From contig QQSG01000118.1 in assembly GCA_003602665.1 (NCBI GenBank), positions 36,228 to 42,640 on the forward strand: a stretch of DNA of 6,413 nucleotides. The letters are read 5' to 3'. The position numbers and the translations under genes were made by a program. Shown one piece after another: positions 1 to 5,767 of the stretch; position 1 is the first letter of the stretch, and each line of letters starts with the position of its first letter. This stretch comes from Candidatus Poseidoniales archaeon. Its GTDB lineage: Archaea; Thermoplasmatota; Poseidoniia; Poseidoniales; Poseidoniaceae. Under the pieces are notes generated by a model that did not search any database, had not been told where the DNA came from, and was given only the letters and a program-made list of their open reading frames with translations.

Positions 1-1878
1 TGCTTGGTCCTGCTCTTCATCCGTTACGGTAATTTCGATTGGATACATTCCATCATCAGTCCAGGTGAAATTAAGCATACAATCGATGGATTCCACTTTC
101 ACATACGAATATGTACGGGTTCCGTCATCATATGGGATATTGAATAAGCAAGATACATCGCCTCCATCTTCATCAAAACTTCCACTCGCATTGATGATGG
201 TTTGCACATTGGTAAATTCTTCAATTGGTTCAGCCAATGCAGTAGGGAGACGCCCTACAAAGAGAGTTATTTCTGCCAGATCGTTATCTGAATTAGCATC
301 TGCAGTGTTAACTTGCATAGGGTCTGCTTCCCATCGAATTGGAACATCTCCTACACTCTTGTCAAGTGGAACAGTCCATGTGAAATCGACCTTGTGTGAT
401 TCATAGGTTCCCAGACTAGGAAGTCCGAGGTCGAAGGTTGAACCATCGGGATGATAAATTCGCATCTGAGTTGGACTTGATGCTGTGATTCCTTTGTTCA
501 CAACTGCGACTTCTACGATAAGTTCGTCTCCAGGGAGTACATTGTAACCCGATAGGGAACTAACAGTACTCAACTCACCACTCCGATTTCGAGTAATAAC
601 TGCGCGTTCTTCATCAGCGATGAGGTCAAGTCCAACGAGATATTCATCCAATGTAATCGTTGTAGAACCAACATAATTACCTGCCTTTGCCACCACCCCG
701 TGACTTGCCCAATCTGTGTTTGTTGATGAATAATCAAGAGCACTACCAACGTTGATTGAGGCCATTCCTGAACCGTTTGACCCTGTTACTAAACTGGTTT
801 CAGTATCCGTGAAATCGAGTTCAACGTTTACTCCATTCACCGAACCAAAACAACTTGGATTGAGGGAAACCCAAACATCGAGCGGTGTATCTAAGGCAGT
901 AAGTGTTCGTTCTGGCTGAACATCAATGCATTCTGGCCTTGTACCCGGGTCACTGTTACTTTCAGAACCAGTTGCCCCGACAGGCATGTATTGCTTTAAT
1001 CTGAAATCGATTGTCAATCCAACGTCTTCTTCTGAATGCCTCCATGCGAAATTGTTGACAGCAGGGCAATACCAACGATAACCAGTTGAAACACCATCTG
1101 AATTCCAGGAAGTGAGCTCATATGAGGAATCACATCCACTGTAAGAGATACCAGAGCCAAACGCATTTCGCGGTTGACCTACCTTTGTCACTTCCCAAGT
1201 GGTTGTATTCGTATCGCTCTCCGGAGGAGGGAATGGCGTAATGTAATCACTTTGTCCAGACCATGTGGCAGATGCAGTTGTCAATACCGTCCAACGCTCA
1301 CCATTTTGAATTGGAAAGTCATAGGTTTCAGCGCCGGGGCTGTACAGATTGGTGATTGTAATGTCTCCTAGAAGTTGAGTTAACGATCCGATTCCATACG
1401 GTACGAATTTGATGTACAAATCCAAATCGTTTCGAACAGAAGCAAAATCACTTACTCTGAGGTATTCTGTCTGAGTGAATTGAATTTCTGCGTTCCCTGT
1501 GTATCCCTCGAGTTCTACCCCACTCTTGTCGAAATCCGCAGTCATTCGTAGTTTGTAGACCCACTCTGAACCATTTTCAACTTGGAGTTCAAGAATTTCA
1601 GTTACTTCAGCAACTGAATCTCCATTAATCTCACCGACGTTCGCTGAAACACCGGTATCAGTGATGAGAATTGAAGGATCAAAGGTGCCTGAATAGACCC
1701 ATTTGTCCCCGATTCTCCAAGTAGGAACGTCATTGACTCCAGGGTCAGTGCCAGCGCGCTTTATGCTTGTATTATTGTCCTCAAGCATCAAAGCAGATGT
1801 GTACGAGGTTTGGGACATGCCCAAGAGTAGCAGGACCAGCAGAAGAGGGATGCCTGCTTGTAGACGTGCTTCGCCCAT
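1..1878 (-). CDS. Secreted multidomain surface protein with CARDB-like and PKD-like modules (C-terminus outside window)
   Basis: The minus strand is open without a stop from the ATG at 1876-1878 to the window edge, giving 626 residues; the C-terminus is missing. The N-terminus looks like a Sec signal peptide: Arg5, a hydrophobic core at about residues 10-21, and a plausible cleavage after TSA (residue 29). There is no lipobox Cys. Residues 52-62 carry a W-x-x-GD-x-W-x-Y pattern that opens a beta-rich region of unknown family to about 300. Residues 315-415 look Ig-like, with C317 and C343 as a possible disulfide. Residues 447-541 resemble a CARDB/APHP module (PGDELIVEVAVVNKG). Residues 545-626 resemble a PKD domain (NASGSFDEDGG, then DDGMYPIEITVTD), with C577/C600 as a possible pair. 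Several N-x-S/T sequons (N35, N36, N102, N224, N368, N431, N563, N603) would permit N-glycosylation. It starts 45 bp after tbp on the same strand, with an AAGGA-like ribosome site 5 nt before the ATG. Adhesion, binding or enzyme-anchoring roles are possible; no catalytic motif is visible. Domain calls come from pattern reading only. Confidence 0.8.
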   Translation of the reverse strand, partial: MGEARLQAGIPLLLVLLLLGMSQTSYTSALMLEDNNTSIKRAGTDPGVNDVPTWRIGDKWVYSGTFDPSILITDTGVSANVGEINGDSVAEVTEILELQVENGSEWVYKLRMTADFDKSGVELEGYTGNAEIQFTQTEYLRVSDFASVRNDLDLYIKFVPYGIGSLTQLLGDITITNLYSPGAETYDFPIQNGERWTVLTTASATWSGQSDYITPFPPPESDTNTTTWEVTKVGQPRNAFGSGISYSGCDSSYELTSWNSDGVSTGYRWYCPAVNNFAWRHSEEDVGLTIDFRLKQYMPVGATGSESNSDPGTRPECIDVQPERTLTALDTPLDVWVSLNPSCFGSVNGVNVELDFTDTETSLVTGSNGSGMASINVGSALDYSSTNTDWASHGVVAKAGNYVGSTTITLDEYLVGLDLIADEERAVITRNRSGELSTVSSLSGYNVLPGDELIVEVAVVNKGITASSPTQMRIYHPDGSTFDLGLPSLGTYESHKVDFTWTVPLDKSVGDVPIRWEADPMQVNTADANSDNDLAEITLFVGRLPTALAEPIEEFTNVQTIINASGSFDEDGGDVSCLFNIPYDDGTRTYSYVKVESIDCMLNFTWTDDGMYPIEITVTDEEQDQA

Positions 1879-1883
1879 GTATG

Positions 1884-1888
1884 TCCTT
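1884..1888 (-). promoter_or_regulatory. Shine-Dalgarno-like AAGGA before the secreted-protein gene
   Basis: On the minus strand AAGGA lies 5 nt before the ATG at 1878. No TATA-like element is seen 26-27 bp upstream of that ATG, so translation from a leadered message, perhaps read through from tbp, is more likely than a leaderless start. The upstream in-frame codons contain no other ATG before the stop at 1924-1926 (only a GTG at 1900-1902), which supports 1878. Confidence 0.4.
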
Positions 1889-1906
1889 GAGTGTTCAAGC
1901 ACATGA

Positions 1907-1924
1907 AAGATGCGATTGCATCTT
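1907..1924 (-). terminator. Perfect 7-bp hairpin at the end of tbp; weak terminator or intercistronic stem-loop
   Basis: AAGATGC and GCATCTT are exact reverse complements separated by a 4-nt loop (AATC on the minus strand). The stem begins on the last base of the tbp TGA stop codon (1924-1926) and is followed on the minus strand by TTC, which makes only a short T tract. It could be a weak intrinsic terminator for tbp, an mRNA-stabilising 3' stem, or an attenuator ahead of the secreted-protein gene 29 bp further on. The inverted repeat is seen directly; its role is inferred. Confidence 0.4.
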
Positions 1925-2538
1925 CAGAGCAGGTCAGCCAATTCGTCCTTGATGATTTCAACAGCTTCCAAGATCTCATCCTTGTGGCGTGCGCCGGTAA
2001 TGACCATCTTTCCGCTGCCGAAGATAAGGCAAACAACCTTTGGATAATCAAGGCGGTAAATCAATCCAGGGAATTGCTCTGGCTCGTATTCAACTTTGTC
2101 GAATGGAAGATGGAAAGTGAGGTTATTCAAGTTCAACTTTCGAGGTTCTCCAGCTTGGTCTGCTCCAGTGAACTTGTCCTTTCCATCATAATCTTCAGGA
2201 TAATGGAGGGCGTATGTTGCAACCATGTTTTGAACTTCAATTTCGACGTCTTCAACGTCCCATGTAGTAATTCCTGCAGCACGTAGGTCGTTGATCATTC
2301 GATCGATACCTGTGTGAATATTGTCTTCGTTCTTTCCACCAGTACAAACTGCACGTCCAGAGCGGAACATGAGAATTGCTAGTTTAGGTTCAGTAACTCG
2401 GTAAACAACACCAGGAAATTGCTCTGGCTCATACTCGCAATTAAGTTGAATCGCAATATCAGGGAGGTCAAGTTCTTCGGCAACACGGGTACTGGCAACG
2501 ACGTTGACTACTGTCAAACGCTCTTCATCGGTGGTCAT
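1924..2538 (-). CDS. tbp: TATA-box-binding protein (TBP), 204 aa
   Basis: General archaeal transcription factor that binds and bends the TATA box and recruits TFB and RNA polymerase. The protein is an imperfect tandem repeat. Repeat 1 (about 7-90) has VVNVVAST, EYEPEQFPG and LAILMFRSGRAVCTGG. Repeat 2 (about 98-204) has VQNMV, EYEPEQFPG and VVCLIFGSGKMVITGA. The four DNA-kinking Phe (F41, F58, F156, F173) and the groove-contacting Asn (N12, N104) are all present. Repeat 2 is unusual: N104 to F156 spans 52 residues, against 29 from N12 to F41 in repeat 1. The extra ~23 residues (about 109-131) are polar and acidic/Gly-rich. There is no long acidic C-terminal tail. The start at 2538 is chosen because a TATA box lies 26-27 bp upstream, fitting a leaderless message, and TBP homology begins immediately after it. 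A GTG at 2616 would add 26 residues with no TBP character. The gene lies 74 bp after mevalonate kinase on the same strand. Confidence 0.96.
   Translation of the reverse strand: MTTDEERLTVVNVVASTRVAEELDLPDIAIQLNCEYEPEQFPGVVYRVTEPKLAILMFRSGRAVCTGGKNEDNIHTGIDRMINDLRAAGITTWDVEDVEIEVQNMVATYALHYPEDYDGKDKFTGADQAGEPRKLNLNNLTFHLPFDKVEYEPEQFPGLIYRLDYPKVVCLIFGSGKMVITGARHKDEILEAVEIIKDELADLL
2066..2091 (-). repeat. Intragenic tbp repeat, copy in second TBP repeat
   Basis: This 26-bp stretch encodes EYEPEQFPG in repeat 2. It matches 2411-2436 at 23 of 26 positions, including a 14-base identical core. It reflects the ancestral duplication of the TBP fold, with unusually well kept nucleotide identity. Confidence 0.8.
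2146..2214 (-). other. Extra ~23-residue segment inside TBP repeat 2
   Basis: This encodes about residues 109-131 of TBP, between the first DNA-contacting strand (QNMV) and the first helix of repeat 2. The matching place in repeat 1 has no such residues. The segment is rich in Asp, Gly, Lys and Tyr, as expected of a surface loop. The reading frame is intact on both sides, so a frameshift does not explain it. The exact borders are approximate. Confidence 0.65.
2411..2436 (-). repeat. Intragenic tbp repeat, copy in first TBP repeat
   Basis: Partner of 2066-2091, encoding EYEPEQFPG in repeat 1. The three differences are all synonymous. Confidence 0.8.
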
Positions 2539-2560
2539 GTCACAATCGTTCTGCCCGGGG

Positions 2561-2568
2561 TATATAAA
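2561..2568 (-). promoter_or_regulatory. TATA box of tbp (TTTATATA)
   Basis: TTTATATA on the minus strand is centred 26-27 bp upstream of the A of the tbp ATG (2538). In archaea the TATA box centre lies about 26-27 bp before the transcription start, so transcription would begin at or next to the ATG and give a leaderless mRNA. The element lies in the 74-bp gap after mevalonate kinase, so tbp has its own promoter and may regulate itself. The upstream BRE position is not clearly purine-rich. Confidence 0.75.
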
Positions 2569-2603
2569 CTGACGGCTCCAACGCAGTAGGTGGTATGGCA
2601 GAG

Positions 2604-2608
2604 AAAAA
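2604..2608 (-). terminator. Short T tract after the mevalonate kinase stop
   Basis: The minus strand reads TTTTTCTC starting 5 nt after the TGA stop at 2613-2615. Archaeal RNA polymerase can terminate at oligo-T runs without a hairpin. Five T residues are only a modest signal, so read-through into tbp is possible. Confidence 0.3.
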
Positions 2609-2612
2609 CAGT

Positions 2613-3617
2613 TCACTGAACACTGTTATCCTGTGATGAGAGGGTTTCAATACGAACACCCGGAGTATTAAAGGGAGAAATGAATGCCCTCCCACCTTCC
2701 ATCTCGATAGCTCCAACAGTTCTTTCTGGATTTCTTGTTAGAGCAATCATACATCCCCCTCCTCCAGCACCAGTCAATTTTACGCCTAGGCTTGATGGCG
2801 CAGCAGCCTTGATGAGTTGTTCTAATTCAGGGGATGAAACGCCGAGTGAACGAAGGACAATGTGGTTTTCTGTCATCGCTTTACCAACCGCTTCCATATC
2901 TCCTGTTCGGAGTGCTTCAATGCCTTTTCTAGCAATGGATCCTATCGCTTCAATCTCCACTTGCCGTTCTGGTTGTTTTGCTAGTAATGTTGCCACTTTT
3001 GACACCTGTTTTGAGGTTGAACCACGAATACCAGTATTGCCAATCACGAGGTATGTGTCATCGGGAATCTTCGCCTCGAAAGAATGCAATTGCCATGTCG
3101 TGACATGATCTTGGTTGTGCAATGTTCGCTTACCAATATGGTCAAGCGATTCTTCTACAGTATCGGATAGAACAATGAATCCCCCAAGGGCGCTAGTTGT
3201 TGTATCGATTGGGCTTGCTCTTCCGCCTTGAGCAAATGCTTCGGCTTGGTGTGACAATGAACCTGCCATTTCAGGGTTGAGTACTTCATTTCTTAGTTGT
3301 TGTAAACCAGCGACTAAGGCTACGGAAAGAGCTGCTGAAGAGCCCAGTCCCGAGGCTGTAGGTACTGTGCCCCGGATTCGAATCTTTAGTGGTGGATGTT
3401 TTCCTTCGGGCCATAGTTTATCTCTAAGAAACCGAATATGTGGGTGCTTTGAAAGATTCAATATCGCTCCATCAAGTCGCCAAGAGTCGAATTTGGTTTC
3501 CTCTTCGAGTTCGACGATCATTCGTTGATTGATGCTGCATGCGACTGCAGGCTGTCCGTAAACGACAGCATGCTCTCCGAAAAGAATACACTTTCCAGGA
3601 GCGCTCGCTTTCACCAT
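2613..3617 (-). CDS. mvk: Mevalonate kinase (GHMP kinase family), 334 aa
   Basis: Cytosolic enzyme that phosphorylates mevalonate to 5-phosphomevalonate with ATP, the first kinase step toward isoprenoid units for archaeal ether lipids. All three GHMP motifs are visible. Motif 1 is PGKCILFGEHAVVYG (7-21). Motif 2, the phosphate-binding loop, is PTASGLGSSAAL (86-97). Motif 3 is KLTGAGGGGCMIAL (280-293). The likely catalytic base is D138 in GRASPIDTTTSALGG, with motif 1 K9 and E15 also present. VIGNTGIRGSTSKQV (191-205) matches mevalonate kinases better than galacto- or homoserine kinases. The length is normal for the archaeal family. The ATG at 3617 directly precedes the KASAPGK motif, leaving no room for a later start, and a GGGGGA purine run lies 4 nt upstream. 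It is the first gene of the leftward group, divergent from the Fe-S oxidoreductase. Another GHMP kinase such as phosphomevalonate kinase is possible but less likely. Confidence 0.93.
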   Translation of the reverse strand: MVKASAPGKCILFGEHAVVYGQPAVACSINQRMIVELEEETKFDSWRLDGAILNLSKHPHIRFLRDKLWPEGKHPPLKIRIRGTVPTASGLGSSAALSVALVAGLQQLRNEVLNPEMAGSLSHQAEAFAQGGRASPIDTTTSALGGFIVLSDTVEESLDHIGKRTLHNQDHVTTWQLHSFEAKIPDDTYLVIGNTGIRGSTSKQVSKVATLLAKQPERQVEIEAIGSIARKGIEALRTGDMEAVGKAMTENHIVLRSLGVSSPELEQLIKAAAPSSLGVKLTGAGGGGCMIALTRNPERTVGAIEMEGGRAFISPFNTPGVRIETLSSQDNSVQ

Positions 3618-3620
3618 GGT

Positions 3621-3626
3621 TCCCCC
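3621..3626 (-). promoter_or_regulatory. Purine-rich ribosome-binding-like site of mvk
   Basis: The minus strand carries GGGGGA with its last base 3 nt before the ATG at 3617. It is only a partial match to the archaeal Shine-Dalgarno consensus and sits close to the start, but no clear TATA box is placed for a leaderless start. Confidence 0.3.
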
Positions 3627-3636
3627 AGTTGTTTCA

Positions 3637-3682
3637 CAATCATTAGGATTGGTATTGTTTCAATCGTTGGGTTGAAGGATTG
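3637..3682. promoter_or_regulatory. Divergent promoter region with four alternating CAATC/GATTG half-sites
   Basis: The 66-bp region between two divergent genes contains CAATC at 3637-3641, GATTG at 3647-3651, CAATC at 3661-3665 and GATTG at 3678-3682. The first pair forms a 15-bp dyad (5-bp arms, 5-bp spacer) centred 27 bp upstream of the mvk ATG, where a core promoter would sit. An AT-rich TATTGTTT at 3653-3660 is centred about 27 bp before the plus-strand ATG at 3684 and could be a weak TATA element. Both promoters must lie here. Operator function is an inference from repetition and position. Confidence 0.35.
3675..3679 (+). promoter_or_regulatory. Shine-Dalgarno-like AAGGA before the Fe-S oxidoreductase
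   Basis: AAGGA ends 4 nt before the ATG at 3684 and favours that start over the in-frame ATGs at 3702 and 3705. The spacing is somewhat short. It partly overlaps the fourth GATTG half-site. Confidence 0.4.
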
Positions 3683-3683
3683 A

Positions 3684-5729
3684 ATGCACTTGGGTTGGAA
3701 TATGATGGTCCATCCACTCGACGTTGACTACGCGGGAATCAGAGGTTATTACCTCCTTTTGATACTCGGAGGTGTGTCGATTGCTTTCTTTTCATATCAG
3801 GTTCAAAAGGCAACACGATTGGTTCTTCTTGGAGCCCCAGACAAGCGTTTTGATTCTTGGGGCAAGCGGCTCAAAGAAACGCTTACTGTTTGGCTTGGTC
3901 AAAAGAAAGTCTTGGAAGATAAAGTTGCAGGGACAATGCACGTACTCATGTTCTGGGGCTTTTTGATGCTCTCTTCAGACATGCTTGATCTTGCAACAGC
4001 AAATCGATTCAGTGAACACATCCTTCCCGATTTCTTGAATGGCATTTGGAATGGAATGGTTGAACTTGGATACACAAGCGCTCTCCTCGGCTGTTTCCTT
4101 GCTCTGAACCGACGGGTTCTCTTCACACCTGAGAAATTGAAAGGAAAGTCTCAACTTGAAGGAAATGTGATTTTGCTTCTGATTATGACCATCTGTGTAA
4201 CTTCCTATATTGTTGAAGCTGGTGAGAATCCAGATCCTACATGGGAAATGATTGGTGCATGGGTCGCTGATACGTTCTCACCGAGCCAAGGTGCGATTAA
4301 CATCGCTTATTGGGCTCACATGGTTGCTATATGCACGTTCCTTTTCTTGATTCCACTCTCAAAGCACATGCACCTTGTGATGGCATTGCCAAACGTAGCA
4401 TTCTTTGACACAGAACCGATGGCAAAAATGAGACCTCTTGAAATGGATGAAAGTGGATCAGCAGTCTCCTTGGATGATTTAGAACTCGAAACCTTTGGAG
4501 CTTCGACGTTTACACAACTCACATGGAGAAGTCTCATCGATGGGTGGGCTTGTACATCCTGTGCTCGCTGTCAAGACGTTTGTCCGGCTTATGCCTCTGG
4601 AAAGTCTCTCAACCCAATGCAAATTATTCATGATGTACGTAATTATGCGAACGAGCATTCATCTCAATTACTTGCTGGAGAAACTCCTGATGAAGACATC
4701 ATTGCCCGATTTGGTGAAGAGGCGGTTTGGGCATGCACAACATGTCACGCATGTGTCGATGTATGTCCAGTCAACATCGAGCATGTACCCAAACTTACAG
4801 ATGCGCGTCGTCACCTCATGATGGAAAGAATGGAATTCGACGAATCAGTTGAAGATACAATCATGCCACTCATGGCCACAATTGAAAACTTGGAATCGGA
4901 TTCAAATCCTTACGGTTTGCCATCACATGAGCGAGGAGATTGGGCTGCTGATCTTGATGTCAAGGTTGCAGAACCTGCGGAATACATCTACTTCGCTGGC
5001 TGTGCAGCCTCCTTCGACGAGCGAAACAAGAAGGTCGCTCGAGACACAATTTCAATCATGAAAGAAGCAGGTTTGGATGTTGGTATCCTCGGAATGCAAG
5101 AAGGTTGCAGTGGAGATGCGGCACGCCGAGCAGGAAATGAATATCTCTTCCAGATGCTTGCAGAAACAAATCTGGAAACGTTCAATGAACTTGGTGTGAA
5201 GAAAGTCGTTGCATCTTGTCCTCACTGTTTCCATACACTTGGTAAGGAATACAAAGACTATGGCGGAGAAGACATCGAAGTGATGCATCACTCTCAATTG
5301 ATTGCTCATCTTCAAGGTGAAGGGAAACTACCTGAGCCGAAGCATGATGGTTCAGTAACATACCACGACCCATGTTATCTTGGACGAATCGGAGGAGAAT
5401 ACGATGCTCCACGTGAGATCATCGGTGGCGTTGATGTTGAAGCAGAACGCCATGGCCGTGGTTCATTCTGTTGTGGAGCAGGTGGTGCTCAGATGTGGAT
5501 GGAGGAATCTGTTCCTGAAGGCAATGACAGAGTCAACATCATCCGAGCGAAGGAACTTGCAGCGACTGGAGCAGATACTGTTGCAGTTGGATGCCCATTC
5601 TGTTCGACCATGGTCACAGATGGATTGTCAGCCATTGATTCAAACATAGAAGTAAAGGATATTGCAGAACTTGTTTGGGAGCAAATCAAATCGAATGATG
5701 CTAAAATTGAAGCTGCTAAATCATCTTGA
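3684..5729 (+). CDS. Membrane-bound HdrD/EtfD-like Fe-S oxidoreductase with NarI-like cytochrome b domain, 681 aa
   Basis: Predicted membrane electron-transfer protein. Five hydrophobic helices lie at about 22-41, 84-100, 127-142, 161-178 and 207-226, resembling the NarI/nitrate reductase gamma fold. H86, H212, H228 and H230 are candidate heme b ligands. Two 4Fe-4S motifs follow: CTSCARCQDVCP (C290, C293, C296, C300) and CTTCHACVDVCP (C351, C354, C357, C361). Next are two CCG (HdrB/HdrD) domains. The first is reduced (C440, C475 with Gly474 in place of the first Cys of the pair, C512, C515). The second is complete (C564, C596-C597, C637, C640) and could hold the noncubane 4Fe-4S cluster. This order matches the EtfD/EMO (former DUF224) family, which moves electrons from reduced ETF, loaded by acyl-CoA dehydrogenases, to membrane quinone. 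Relatives such as heterodisulfide reductase HdrD or GlpC/LutA/GlcF-like subunits lack this combination or act with other partners. No etfAB lies in the window. Start: AAGGA sits 4 nt before the ATG at 3684; ATGs at 3702 and 3705 are alternatives before the first helix. Confidence 0.88.
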   Translation: MHLGWNMMVHPLDVDYAGIRGYYLLLILGGVSIAFFSYQVQKATRLVLLGAPDKRFDSWGKRLKETLTVWLGQKKVLEDKVAGTMHVLMFWGFLMLSSDMLDLATANRFSEHILPDFLNGIWNGMVELGYTSALLGCFLALNRRVLFTPEKLKGKSQLEGNVILLLIMTICVTSYIVEAGENPDPTWEMIGAWVADTFSPSQGAINIAYWAHMVAICTFLFLIPLSKHMHLVMALPNVAFFDTEPMAKMRPLEMDESGSAVSLDDLELETFGASTFTQLTWRSLIDGWACTSCARCQDVCPAYASGKSLNPMQIIHDVRNYANEHSSQLLAGETPDEDIIARFGEEAVWACTTCHACVDVCPVNIEHVPKLTDARRHLMMERMEFDESVEDTIMPLMATIENLESDSNPYGLPSHERGDWAADLDVKVAEPAEYIYFAGCAASFDERNKKVARDTISIMKEAGLDVGILGMQEGCSGDAARRAGNEYLFQMLAETNLETFNELGVKKVVASCPHCFHTLGKEYKDYGGEDIEVMHHSQLIAHLQGEGKLPEPKHDGSVTYHDPCYLGRIGGEYDAPREIIGGVDVEAERHGRGSFCCGAGGAQMWMEESVPEGNDRVNIIRAKELAATGADTVAVGCPFCSTMVTDGLSAIDSNIEVKDIAELVWEQIKSNDAKIEAAKSS

Positions 5730-5752
5730 GTGAACTTGACACGGGCTCATCC

Positions 5753-5757
5753 GGGAG
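5753..5757 (+). promoter_or_regulatory. Possible ribosome-binding site GGGAG before mutY
   Basis: GGGAG ends 10 nt before the mutY ATG at 5768. It also stands near two out-of-frame ATGs (5760 and 5764), to which its spacing is shorter. It is a weak signal, but the only purine-rich one in the gap. Confidence 0.35.
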
Positions 5758-5767
5758 CGATGAATGA

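Noticed and set aside
65..406. Plus-strand open frame of 113 codons
   Set aside because: It is antisense to the long minus-strand secreted-protein gene, and its translation has no recognisable domain.
1788..2051. Minus-strand open frame of 87 codons across the tbp / secreted-protein junction
   Set aside because: It overlaps two well-supported genes in another frame and has no family features.
2539..2616. N-terminal extension of TBP from a GTG at 2616 (230 aa)
   Set aside because: The added 26 residues show no TBP similarity and contain the TATA box of the gene; the ATG at 2538 fits a leaderless start.
2680..3108. Plus-strand open frame of 142 codons
   Set aside because: It lies fully antisense to mevalonate kinase, whose motifs are intact; its Pro/Ser-rich translation is typical of a shadow frame.
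5745..5758. GCTC/GAGC inverted repeat after the Fe-S oxidoreductase as a terminator
   Set aside because: The stem is only 4 bp with a 6-nt loop and no T tract follows; chance is the simpler explanation.
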